NCBI GenBank assembly: GCA_900540895.1
Contig: UQHV01000005.1
Location: forward strand, 1 to 64,000
DNA length: 64,000 bases
Source: an uncultured Collinsella sp.
GTDB lineage: Bacteria > Actinomycetota > Coriobacteriia > Coriobacteriales > Coriobacteriaceae
Reading direction: 5' to 3'
This document shows positions 35,270-42,953 of the stretch, piece after piece. The position numbers were made by a program, and so were the translations under genes. Numbering within the stretch: position 1 is the first letter of the stretch; every line of letters starts with the position of its first letter. The notes beneath the pieces were generated by a model. The model searched no databases. It was given only the letters and a program-made list of their open reading frames with translations, and was not told the origin of the DNA.

Positions 35270-35819
35270 TTACGAGCGCGAGAGCGAAACGGTTGCCTTC
35301 AGTGGATTTTTGAACGCAGAGCGTCAGCGCATCCTGGCGGCCGCGACACCTGAGCGCCGCGCGCAGATGGAGGCTGCCGAGGAGTCGCGCGCGGTCTATC
35401 GCGCGTGGAACGCGGTGTGCTCGGGCACGCGCGAGGGGCGGCATGTGACGGGCTTGCGCTACCTGCCCGAGTCCAATGAGCTGCTGGTATATCTCGATTC
35501 GCCCTCGTGGACGCAGGAAATGACGCTGTTGCGCGAGATCATCCGCGCGCGCATGGAGCGCGCCGGTGCGCATGTGGACGGCCTGGTGTTCAAAACCACC
35601 GCGCCGGGTCACACGCCGCCCGCCGCCAAGCAGCGCCTGCGCCCGGCGACGACCGAGCGCCCGCCGGCCCCGCACGCCGACCTAAGTGAGGCCGAATGCA
35701 CCGAGATTGAGCGCCAAGTGGCGCCCATCGAAGACCAAAAACTGCGCGAGGCCCTCGAGAATGCCATGAGAGCCAGTGCCGAGTGGGCCAAGGGCGTAGA
35801 AAGCAAAAAAGAGCCTTAA
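35256..35819 (+). CDS. DUF721 (DciA-like) protein
   Basis: 187 residues with the DUF721 core (about 40-110: VYRAWNAVCSGTREGRHVTG, NELLVYLDSPSWTQEMTLLR). DUF721 includes DciA, the likely ancestral helicase loader/operator of bacteria that lack DnaC or DnaI. A position between recF and gyrB is typical of actinobacteria. The C-terminal ~70 residues are Pro/Ala/Glu-rich. GTG start at 35256 overlapping recF. DciA activity is inference from family and location. Confidence 0.88.
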   Translation: MRRANYERESETVAFSGFLNAERQRILAAATPERRAQMEAAEESRAVYRAWNAVCSGTREGRHVTGLRYLPESNELLVYLDSPSWTQEMTLLREIIRARMERAGAHVDGLVFKTTAPGHTPPAAKQRLRPATTERPPAPHADLSEAECTEIERQVAPIEDQKLREALENAMRASAEWAKGVESKKEP

Positions 35820-35845
35820 ATCGCATCTGGTGGCCTTGTAGAGCC

Positions 35846-35876
35846 AAATACCCTCGTTCCCGAGGGTATTTTTTTA
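35846..35876 (+). terminator. Terminator after the recF unit
   Basis: AATACCCTCG/CGAGGGTATT hairpin with TTTTTTT, 26 bases after the DUF721 gene stop and before gyrB. Confidence 0.9.
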
Positions 35877-35924
35877 CGATAAACTAGTAAGGCTGTACAC
35901 ATTTTCTTGACTGAAGGAGGACGT

Positions 35925-37955
35925 GTGGCAAACGAAAACGATTACGATGGCGGCGAGATTAAGATTCTCGAAGGTCTCGAGGCCGTTCGTAAGCGCCCGG
36001 GCATGTATATCGGCTCGACGAGCGCCAGCGGTCTGCATCACCTGGTGTGGGAGATCGTTGACAACTCCGTCGACGAGGCCATGGCCGGTTTCTGCACCGA
36101 GATCCAGGTGACGGTCCACGCCGACAACTCCATCACGGTCGTCGACAACGGGCGCGGCATCCCCGTCGACGAGCACCCTGTTAAAAAGATCCCGACGCTC
36201 GAGGTCGTCATGACGATCTTGCACGCCGGCGGTAAGTTCGATAACTCGGCCTATAAGGTTTCGGGCGGCCTGCACGGCGTTGGCATCTCCGTCGTCAACG
36301 CACTGTCCAAGCGCGTGGTCGTTCAGGTTCGTCGCGACGGCAACACCTACGAGATGGAGTTCTCGCGCGGCAAGACCGTTAAGAAGATGGAGGTCGTGGG
36401 CACCTCGGATTCGACGGGCACCACCGTCACCTTCTGGCCCGACGACGAGATCTTCGAGACCTGCATTTACGATTTCGATACGCTGCACAACCGTCTGCAG
36501 GAGACGGCGTTCCTCAATAAGAACCTCAAAATCGTGCTGACTGACGAGCGCGAGTCTACTCCCCACGTGGAGGAGTTTTGCTACGAGGGCGGCATCATCG
36601 ACTTCGTCAAGTTCCTTAACGAGGGCAAGGACGTCCCCGAGGCCTTTAAGGAGCCTATCTACATCGAGGGCAAATCGGACCCGGACGCACCTGTGGCCAA
36701 GATGGGCGAGGTTGAGGTTTCCCTGCAGTGGAATAGCGGCTACGGCGAGAACGTCATGTCGTTTGCCAACGACATCTACACCCCCGAGGGCGGCATGCAC
36801 CTTGAGGGCTTCCGCACCGCGCTCACCCGCGTGATCAACGACTATGCACGCAAGCAGAACCTGCTCAAGGAAAAAGACGCCAATCTGACCGGCGACGATG
36901 TGCGCGAGGGCCTTTCGGCCGTTATCTCGGTCAAGCTGCCCGATCCGCAGTTTGAGGGCCAGACCAAGGCCAAGCTCGGCAGCTCCTATATGCGCGCGCT
37001 GACGCTCAAGATCGTGACCGACGGCCTTGCCGATTACCTCGAGGAGCACCCTAAGCCCGCTCGCGAGATCGTCAAGAAGGCGCAGCAGGCCTGCAAGGCG
37101 CGCAATGCCGCCCGCAAGGCGCGCGAGGCGACCCGCCGCAAGAGCCTGCTCGAGACGGCGTCCCTGCCCGGTAAGCTCGCCGACTGCTCGGTGCGCGATG
37201 CCGAGCTGACCGAGCTCTTCATCGTAGAGGGCGACTCGGCAGGCGGTTCGGCCAAGGACGGCCGTCGCCGAGACATCCAGGCGATTCTGCCCCTGCGCGG
37301 CAAGATTTTGAACGTCGAGCGCGTTGGTGACCATCGCGCGTTCTCGAGTGACACCATCCAGTCGCTGATTACCGCGATCGGCTGTGGCGTCACGACGAGT
37401 GCCGGCGACGGCGGCGATTTCGATATCACCAAGGCGCGCTACCACAAGATCATCATCATGACCGATGCAGACGTCGACGGCGCGCATATCCGCATCCTGC
37501 TGCTGACGTTCTTCTACAAGTACATGCGTCCGCTGATCGATGCCGGCTACGTCTATGTTGCCTGCCCGCCCATCTTTGGCATTAAGGTGCGCAACAAGAT
37601 CCACTACGTGTATCCCAACGGCCGCCAGCCCGAAGACGAGATCCTGCGCGATACCATCCAGAGTCTGGGCCTGAACCCCGATGATAACGACGAGGACGGC
37701 AAGGCCAAGGACGGCAAGATCACCAAAAAGCGCAAGGGCTATACCGTCCAGCGCTACAAGGGCCTGGGCGAGATGGACCCCAAACAGCTTGCCTCGACGA
37801 CGATGGACCCAAAGACCCGCATTCTGCAGCGTGTGTCGATCGAGGACGCCGTGGTGGCGGACCGCGCCGTGCGCGAGCTGATGGGTTCCGAGGTCGGCTA
37901 TCGCCGCGAGTACATCGAGAAGCATGCACATGATGCACGATTCCTTGACGCTTAA
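35925..37955 (+). CDS. gyrB: DNA gyrase subunit B
   Basis: 676 residues from GTG 35925 (AAGGAGG upstream). GHKL ATPase with KRPGMYIGSTS, VDNSVDEAMAG, VDNGRGIPV, GGLHGVGISVVNAL; TOPRIM with FIVEGDSAGGSAKDGR and DADVDGAH; C-terminal tail ending YIEKHAHDARFLDA. Supplies ATP-driven strand passage for negative supercoiling with GyrA, which starts 12 bases downstream. Confidence 0.97.
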   Translation: MANENDYDGGEIKILEGLEAVRKRPGMYIGSTSASGLHHLVWEIVDNSVDEAMAGFCTEIQVTVHADNSITVVDNGRGIPVDEHPVKKIPTLEVVMTILHAGGKFDNSAYKVSGGLHGVGISVVNALSKRVVVQVRRDGNTYEMEFSRGKTVKKMEVVGTSDSTGTTVTFWPDDEIFETCIYDFDTLHNRLQETAFLNKNLKIVLTDERESTPHVEEFCYEGGIIDFVKFLNEGKDVPEAFKEPIYIEGKSDPDAPVAKMGEVEVSLQWNSGYGENVMSFANDIYTPEGGMHLEGFRTALTRVINDYARKQNLLKEKDANLTGDDVREGLSAVISVKLPDPQFEGQTKAKLGSSYMRALTLKIVTDGLADYLEEHPKPAREIVKKAQQACKARNAARKAREATRRKSLLETASLPGKLADCSVRDAELTELFIVEGDSAGGSAKDGRRRDIQAILPLRGKILNVERVGDHRAFSSDTIQSLITAIGCGVTTSAGDGGDFDITKARYHKIIIMTDADVDGAHIRILLLTFFYKYMRPLIDAGYVYVACPPIFGIKVRNKIHYVYPNGRQPEDEILRDTIQSLGLNPDDNDEDGKAKDGKITKKRKGYTVQRYKGLGEMDPKQLASTTMDPKTRILQRVSIEDAVVADRAVRELMGSEVGYRREYIEKHAHDARFLDA

Positions 37956-37966
37956 GAGGAGGTAAC

Positions 37967-40708
37967 GTGGCAGACGATATCAACAACAACGAGGGTATGG
38001 GCGAGGCCGGCGATGCCGGTATGCCCGATGATCTGAAGCGCCTGCTTGCCCGTGCTGAGCAGGGCGAGGACGGCGATCCGGACGCCTATAACCCCGATGC
38101 CGATGATGATGAGGAAGAGGACGACGACGGTGAGCTCGAGGAGAGCTTTGGCGAAGTCGATCGTGGCGCCTCGGCCGGCGAGGACATCAACGGCGGCCAG
38201 CTCCAGATTTCGGAGTTCGGTCGCGAGATGAAGCAGTCGTTCATCGAGTATTCGATGTCGGTTATCACAGCGCGTGCCCTGCCGGACGTGCGCGACGGCT
38301 TAAAGCCGGTACACCGCCGCATCCTGTACGCGATGAACGAGAGCGGCATCTACCCCAACCGCCCACACAAAAAGTCGGCCTGGACGGTCGGCGAAGTTAT
38401 CGGTAAGTACCACCCGCACGGTGACTCTGCGGTCTACGAGGCCATGGTCCGCCTGGCGCAGTGGTTCTCCATGCGCACGCCGCTCATCGACGGTCACGGC
38501 AACTTCGGCAACATCGATGGCGACGGCGCGGCGGCCATGCGTTACACCGAGAGCCGCCTGGCCAAGCCCGCCATGGAACTGCTGCGTGACTTGCAGAAGG
38601 ATACCGTCGACTGGCAGCCCAACTACGACGAATCGCTCGCCGAGCCTGTGGCACTGCCTGCGCGCTTCCCCAACCTGCTGGTCAACGGCAGCCAGGGCAT
38701 CGCCGTCGGCATGGCCACCAACATCGCCCCGCATAACCTCACCGAGGCGATCGAGGCCACCTGCTACCTGATCGACAACCCCGACGCCACCGTCGACGAG
38801 CTCATGCAGATCATGCCCGGTCCGGACTTCCCCACCGGCGCCATCATCATGGGCAGCGCCGGCATTAAGCAGAGCTACGAGACCGGCCGCGGCTCCATTA
38901 CCGTGCGTGCCAAGGCACATGTGGAGTCCACCAAGACCGGCCGCAGCCGCCTGGTCTTTACCGAGATTCCCTACATGGTCAACAAGGGCACCCTGCAGGA
39001 GAAGATCGCCCAACTCGTCAACGACAAGCGCATTGAGGGCATCTCGGATATGCGCGATGAGTCCAACCAGAAGGGCATCCGTCTGGTCATCGAGCTCAAG
39101 AAGGGCGTCATTCCGCAGGTCGTGCTCAACAACCTGTATAAGTACACCTCGCTGCAGACGACCTTTGGCGCCAACAACCTGGCACTCGTCAACGGCGTTC
39201 CCAAATGCCTGAGCCTGCGCGAGATGCTGCAGCACTACATCGACCACCAGGTCGACGTCGTCACCCGCCGCACCCGCTTCGACCTTAAGAAGGCCCAGGC
39301 CCGCGCGCATATCCTCGAGGGCTACCTGATGGCCCTTGACCATATCGACGAGGTCATTAGCATCATCCGCTCCTCGCAGACCGACTCCGAGGCCAGCAGC
39401 CGACTGATCGAACGCTTTGGCTTTACGCCCGAGCAGACCACGGCCATCCTCGAGATGAAGCTGCGCCGCCTGACCGGCCTGGAGCGCGACAAGATCCAAG
39501 AAGAGTTGGACGGCCTGCGCCGCGCCATCGCCTACTACGAGGACCTGCTGGCGCACGAGGAGAAGATCCTGGGCGTCATCAAGGAAGAGATGCGCGAGAT
39601 CTCCAAGAAGTTCGGCGACAAGCGCCGCACCGAGATCAGCCAGGTTGAGAAGGACCTGGATGTCGAGGACCTCATCGCCGACGAGGATATGGTCGTGACC
39701 ATCACCCACACCGGCTACGTTAAGCGTATCCCGGTGGCCGCCTACCGTGCCCAAAAGCGCGGTGGCAAGGGCGTGTCGGGCGTCAACCTCAAAGAGGACG
39801 ACGTCATCGACGAGATGTTCATCGCGTCCACGCACGAGTACGTGCTGTTCTTCTCGAGCAAGGGCAAGGTCTATCGCCTGAAGGTGCACGAGCTGCCGGT
39901 GGGTACGCGCCAGGCGCGCGGTACCGCGATCGTCAACCTGCTGCCCTTCGAGGAGGGCGAGAAGATCGCGAGCGTCATCAGCTGCCGCGAGTTCCCAGCC
40001 GACGAGTACCTGATGTTTGCCACCAAGAGCGGCATGGTCAAGAAGACCGTGATGAGCGCATATGACCGCAGCCGTCGCGACGGCCTGATCGCTATCAACC
40101 TGCGTGACGACGACGCGCTGCTGAACGTGCGCCGCGTGCGCGAGGGCGACAAGATTATCCTGGCCACCACCGCGGGCAAGGCGATCATGTTCTCCGAGGA
40201 GCAGGTGCGCGCCACCGGCCGCGATACCAGCGGCGTTCGCGGTATTAGTATGAAGGACGGCGTGAGCGTTCTGGGCATGGAAGTCACTAACGGCAACGGC
40301 GATCTGTTCGTCATCACCGAGCGCGGCTACGGCAAGCGCACGCCGGTCGCGGACTACCCGGAGCAGAATCGCGGCGGTCAGGGCGTCTACACCATTCAAA
40401 TGACCGAGCGTAAGGGTAACCTCGCGGCCATGAAGACGGTGGGCCCGCAGCACGAGCTGTTTATCGTGACGGAGGGCGCGACGGTCATTCGCGTCAAGAC
40501 CGACGAGATCAGCCAGACCGGCCGCGCCACCCAGGGCGTCAAGATGATGACCGTCGACGACAACGACCGCATCTGCGCCGTGGCCCGCATGACGGCCGCC
40601 AAAGAGAAGCCCGAAGGCGAAGCCACGGAAAACGGCTCTGCCCCCGAAGAAACCCCTGTCGATCTAGGCGACGGCAACGACATGCCAGAAGATCTCCTAG
40701 ACGAGTAA
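37967..40708 (+). CDS. gyrA: DNA gyrase subunit A, with acidic N-terminal extension
   Basis: 913 residues from GTG 37967 (AGGAGG). Catalytic Tyr193 in AAMRYTESRL; quinolone region GKYHPHGDSAVYEAM with Ser154 and Glu158 at the E. coli Ser83 and Asp87 positions. The GyrA box reads QKRGGKGVSG, with six beta-pinwheel repeats after it. Residues 1-75 form an Asp/Glu-rich extension (DADDDEEEDDDGELEE) that ordinary GyrA lacks. The usual start corresponds to about residue 79. The start is supported by the ribosome binding site and gyrB spacing. The tail is also acidic. Confidence 0.97.
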   Translation: MADDINNNEGMGEAGDAGMPDDLKRLLARAEQGEDGDPDAYNPDADDDEEEDDDGELEESFGEVDRGASAGEDINGGQLQISEFGREMKQSFIEYSMSVITARALPDVRDGLKPVHRRILYAMNESGIYPNRPHKKSAWTVGEVIGKYHPHGDSAVYEAMVRLAQWFSMRTPLIDGHGNFGNIDGDGAAAMRYTESRLAKPAMELLRDLQKDTVDWQPNYDESLAEPVALPARFPNLLVNGSQGIAVGMATNIAPHNLTEAIEATCYLIDNPDATVDELMQIMPGPDFPTGAIIMGSAGIKQSYETGRGSITVRAKAHVESTKTGRSRLVFTEIPYMVNKGTLQEKIAQLVNDKRIEGISDMRDESNQKGIRLVIELKKGVIPQVVLNNLYKYTSLQTTFGANNLALVNGVPKCLSLREMLQHYIDHQVDVVTRRTRFDLKKAQARAHILEGYLMALDHIDEVISIIRSSQTDSEASSRLIERFGFTPEQTTAILEMKLRRLTGLERDKIQEELDGLRRAIAYYEDLLAHEEKILGVIKEEMREISKKFGDKRRTEISQVEKDLDVEDLIADEDMVVTITHTGYVKRIPVAAYRAQKRGGKGVSGVNLKEDDVIDEMFIASTHEYVLFFSSKGKVYRLKVHELPVGTRQARGTAIVNLLPFEEGEKIASVISCREFPADEYLMFATKSGMVKKTVMSAYDRSRRDGLIAINLRDDDALLNVRRVREGDKIILATTAGKAIMFSEEQVRATGRDTSGVRGISMKDGVSVLGMEVTNGNGDLFVITERGYGKRTPVADYPEQNRGGQGVYTIQMTERKGNLAAMKTVGPQHELFIVTEGATVIRVKTDEISQTGRATQGVKMMTVDDNDRICAVARMTAAKEKPEGEATENGSAPEETPVDLGDGNDMPEDLLDE

Positions 40709-40748
40709 GAGGCCCTAGCTGGTAGAAAATATCAGACCCCATATATCG

Positions 40749-40781
40749 GCGGTCGGCGCACTGCGCGCCGACCGCTTTTTT
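40749..40781 (+). terminator. gyrBA terminator
   Basis: GCGGTCGGCGC/GCGCCGACCGC hairpin with TTTTTT, 40 bases after the gyrA stop. Confidence 0.92.
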
Positions 40782-40951
40782 GAAAACCTTGGGACCCCAT
40801 GGTCGCTGGGCTGGCGAGGTGGTTTTGGTTTGTCGCGAGTTCCGCACGCAAAGAAGGCCACTTAATGTGGCCTTCGTCTTGCGCAGGACTGTCCGAGCAG
40901 CAAACCAAAACCATCTCGCCAGCCCAGCGACCACCCCTCCCAAAGATTTTC
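40782..40951. repeat. Large palindromic hairpin after gyrA
   Basis: Arms 40801-40832 and 40901-40932 are 32-bp inverted repeats with one mismatch (G-U in RNA). An inner stem pairs GCAAAGAAGGCCAC near 40848-40862 with GTGGCCTTCGTCTTGC near 40867-40882. The outer flanks 40782-40800 and 40933-40951 pair partly. The whole can form one ~170-nt hairpin. It follows a complete terminator, so it is not itself needed to end gyrBA. It may be a mobile-element remnant or a structured RNA. Confidence 0.8.
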
Positions 40952-40961
40952 AAAAAAGTTG

Positions 40962-40991
40962 TTGACGCGCGCGTAACGACTCGTCTAATAT
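40962..40991 (+). promoter_or_regulatory. Promoter of the tRNA-Ile/Ala cluster
   Basis: TTGACG (40962-40967) and TAATAT (40986-40991) with 18 nt between, 14 bases before the first tRNA. Confidence 0.7.
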
Positions 40992-41005
40992 ATCCCATGC
41001 GCGAT

Positions 41006-41082
41006 GGACCTGTAGCTCAGTTGGTTAGAGCGTCCGGCTGATAACCGGGAGGTCACAAGTTCGAATCTTGTCAGGTCCACCA
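41006..41082 (+). tRNA. tRNA-Ile (GAT), copy 1
   Basis: Acceptor GGACCTG/CAGGTCC, anticodon loop CTGATAA (GAT), T-arm CAAGTTCGAATCTTG, CCA encoded. Identical over 77 nt to 41230-41306. Confidence 0.97.
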
Positions 41083-41093
41083 CTTTCTTTCGC

Positions 41094-41138
41094 AATAAAC
41101 ACCCCAGCGAGAGCCGAGTCGCCGCTGGGGTGTTTATT
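41094..41138. terminator. Hairpin between tRNA-Ile and tRNA-Ala
   Basis: A perfect 16-bp stem (AATAAACACCCCAGCG and its complement) around a 13-nt loop. No T-run longer than three, so it may be a processing or partial termination structure within the tRNA transcript. Confidence 0.5.
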
Positions 41139-41149
41139 ACTGTCTCCGT

Positions 41150-41225
41150 GGGGGTTTAGCTCAGCTGGGAGAGCGCGGGCTTTGCAAGCCTGAGGTCAGG
41201 GGTTCGATCCCCCTAACCTCCACCA
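41150..41225 (+). tRNA. tRNA-Ala (TGC)
   Basis: Acceptor GGGGGTT/AACCTCC with one G-T pair, anticodon loop TTTGCAA (TGC), T-arm GGGGTTCGATCCCC, CCA encoded. Confidence 0.97.
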
Positions 41226-41229
41226 TGAT

Positions 41230-41306
41230 GGACCTGTAGCTCAGTTGGTTAGAGCGTCCGGCTGATAACCGGGAGGTCACAAGTTCGAATCTTGTCAGGT
41301 CCACCA
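41230..41306 (+). tRNA. tRNA-Ile (GAT), copy 2
   Basis: Same 77 nt as copy 1; it begins four bases after tRNA-Ala. CCA encoded. Confidence 0.97.
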
Positions 41307-41319
41307 TCAAAACTGTGAA

Positions 41320-41350
41320 GAGCCCTGAGGCGTTGCCTCGGGGCTTTTTT
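41320..41350 (+). terminator. Terminator of the tRNA cluster
   Basis: AGCCCTGAGGC/GCCTCGGGGCT hairpin with a three-base loop and TTTTTT, 14 bases after the last tRNA. Confidence 0.92.
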
Positions 41351-41465
41351 CTTGTCTGCGATAAATCTCATTTTGGTTTTGTGTGCTGTGCGAAAGATTG
41401 GGTAGTATAGCTATTCAATGCGGCAACCCTGCCGCGTGTTAACCGCTACGTACCGGAGGTGTTCC

Positions 41466-41966
41466 ATGGTTCGTGTCGACATAGAGACCATCGTCATGGC
41501 CGCCGGTCCCGTGCCATCGCTTATCGTGCTTCGCGAGCGCTGCAGTAAATCGGACTCGCCCGCGCCGTTGCGTTCCCTTTCCATTCAGACTGGTTCGTTT
41601 GAGGCTGCTGCCATTAGCCGTGGCATCGATAGTGGCCGCGCCGAGCGCCCGATTACCCATGACCTGCTGCTCGATACTGTTAGCGCCCTGGGCGCCAAGC
41701 TCGAGCGCATCGAGATCGTTCGCGCCGAGCCGCCGGTGTTCTACGCGACGATCGTTGTGCTGGTCGATGGCGACGAGCGCAAGATCGACGCCCGCCCCAG
41801 TGATGCCATTGCCCTTGCCGTGCGCAGCAATGCTCCCATGTTTGTGGAGGATGACATCATGAATCGCTTGGGCACTGTTTCTACCCATGCCGAGGAAGTT
41901 GACGACGAGCAGGAGTTCGAGAAGTTCGACGAGTTCGTCCATACGCTCTCCCCCGATGATTTCTAA
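41466..41966 (+). CDS. Bifunctional nuclease family (DUF151) protein
   Basis: 166 residues. The BFN domain is recognisable from SLIVLRERCSKSDSPAPLRS, RPITHDLLLDTVSALGAKLE, FYATIVVLVDGDERKIDARP and SDAIALAVRSNAPMFVED. Plant and bacterial members have been given nuclease activity, but the physiological role in bacteria is unsettled. The C-terminus adds an acidic tail. I start at ATG 41466 with GGAGG upstream, not at the earlier ATG 41418. The next gene starts directly after its stop (TAAATG). Confidence 0.88.
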   Translation: MVRVDIETIVMAAGPVPSLIVLRERCSKSDSPAPLRSLSIQTGSFEAAAISRGIDSGRAERPITHDLLLDTVSALGAKLERIEIVRAEPPVFYATIVVLVDGDERKIDARPSDAIALAVRSNAPMFVEDDIMNRLGTVSTHAEEVDDEQEFEKFDEFVHTLSPDDF

Positions 41967-42356
41967 ATGCGGGGCGGCCAGGTTGCGGAGCGTTCGCTGA
42001 TGGCCGGCGGCATGTCTGCCGAGGCGGCGGCTATCGCGCGTGAAGCCCAGATGCGCTCGGAGGCATCCGAGGCGGCTCGCATTGCCTATGTGACGCAGGC
42101 CCGCACGCTTCGTGAACGCCGCGGCTCGTTTATCAAGATGGTTGTCATCTCCGTCCTTGTCGCGGCAATCTGCTCGCGCCTTCGTGGTACAGTTGGTGCG
42201 CTTGGGTTTTCGATCTCTACGGGCCTGGTGATCTGGGGTGTGGTCGACGCGGTAATGCTGACTAGTCAGATCAAGGTGCTCGACAAGCGCGCGATGGATA
42301 TGATGCGCGCCCGCGACGCTGCCGCTAAGATCGCCGCCGAGGCACAGGAACTGTAA
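41967..42356 (+). CDS. Membrane protein of unknown function
   Basis: 129 residues. An Ala/Glu-rich helical N-terminus (about 1-52) is followed by a hydrophobic stretch of one or two membrane segments (about 56-100, MVVISVLVAAICS ... ISTGLVIWGVVDAVML) and a helical charged tail. The ATG directly follows the stop of the DUF151 gene, so translation is coupled. No family recognised. Confidence 0.7.
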   Translation: MRGGQVAERSLMAGGMSAEAAAIAREAQMRSEASEAARIAYVTQARTLRERRGSFIKMVVISVLVAAICSRLRGTVGALGFSISTGLVIWGVVDAVMLTSQIKVLDKRAMDMMRARDAAAKIAAEAQEL

Positions 42357-42386
42357 CGACGCCGGACTCGATGGGAAGGTCTAAAG

Positions 42387-42836
42387 ATGGCACAGGATAT
42401 GCAGGACGCCGGTAACGTCTCCGCCGAGCTCGACGCCATGGTGTGCGATCTGATCGGCGCCTTCTTGGACGACCTGGCCGCGGGCGAGAACCCGGGCGTG
42501 GTCGTGGCAATCGAGGACGCTGCTTCCAACCGATATCTGGCGGCGCTCGACGAGGACGGCGAAGAGGCGTGCCTGGAGGCGGCCACCAACTTTATCTCCG
42601 AGCACAAGATGGGCCTTAAGGACGAGGGCCTGGGCCGCATCGCCCGTTACGCCATCGGCTACACCGGTTGTGTCGAGATCGATGGCGGCTACCATGACGC
42701 CCTGCTCGTGAGCTTCTTCGAAACCACGCTCGAGAGCGGCTTTTCGGCATACGTACTGTACGAGGGTGTGGGCGCCGGCGATGGTTTTATGTGGAGCGAC
42801 CCTGAACCTGCAGGTGAGGAAACCCCTCTAATCTAA
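42387..42836 (+). CDS. Conserved-looking protein of unknown function
   Basis: 149 residues, acidic, soluble, no signal peptide. Helical N-terminus (ELDAMVCDLIGAFLDDLAAG) and a mixed alpha/beta remainder (YAIGYTGCVEIDGGYHDALLVSFFETTLE). No catalytic motif or family recognised. It follows the membrane protein gene by 30 bases and may share its transcript. Codon use is like its neighbours, so it is probably a real gene. Confidence 0.7.
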   Translation: MAQDMQDAGNVSAELDAMVCDLIGAFLDDLAAGENPGVVVAIEDAASNRYLAALDEDGEEACLEAATNFISEHKMGLKDEGLGRIARYAIGYTGCVEIDGGYHDALLVSFFETTLESGFSAYVLYEGVGAGDGFMWSDPEPAGEETPLI

Positions 42837-42953
42837 AATCGCTAAAATAAACGAGTTTTCGGTAAAAGGCTCAATATTCCCGCTGAGCGTTGTGTTGCTG
42901 GGCGGGTCGCATACGCGTGCCGGTTGTATATAGATAGAAGATAGGGGAACTAC

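Noticed and set aside
35874..37931. 685-codon frame opposite gyrB
   Set aside because: Long antisense frames arise from high GC and codon bias; gyrB on the other strand is unquestionable.
38300..40453. 717-codon frame opposite gyrA
   Set aside because: Antisense shadow of gyrA.
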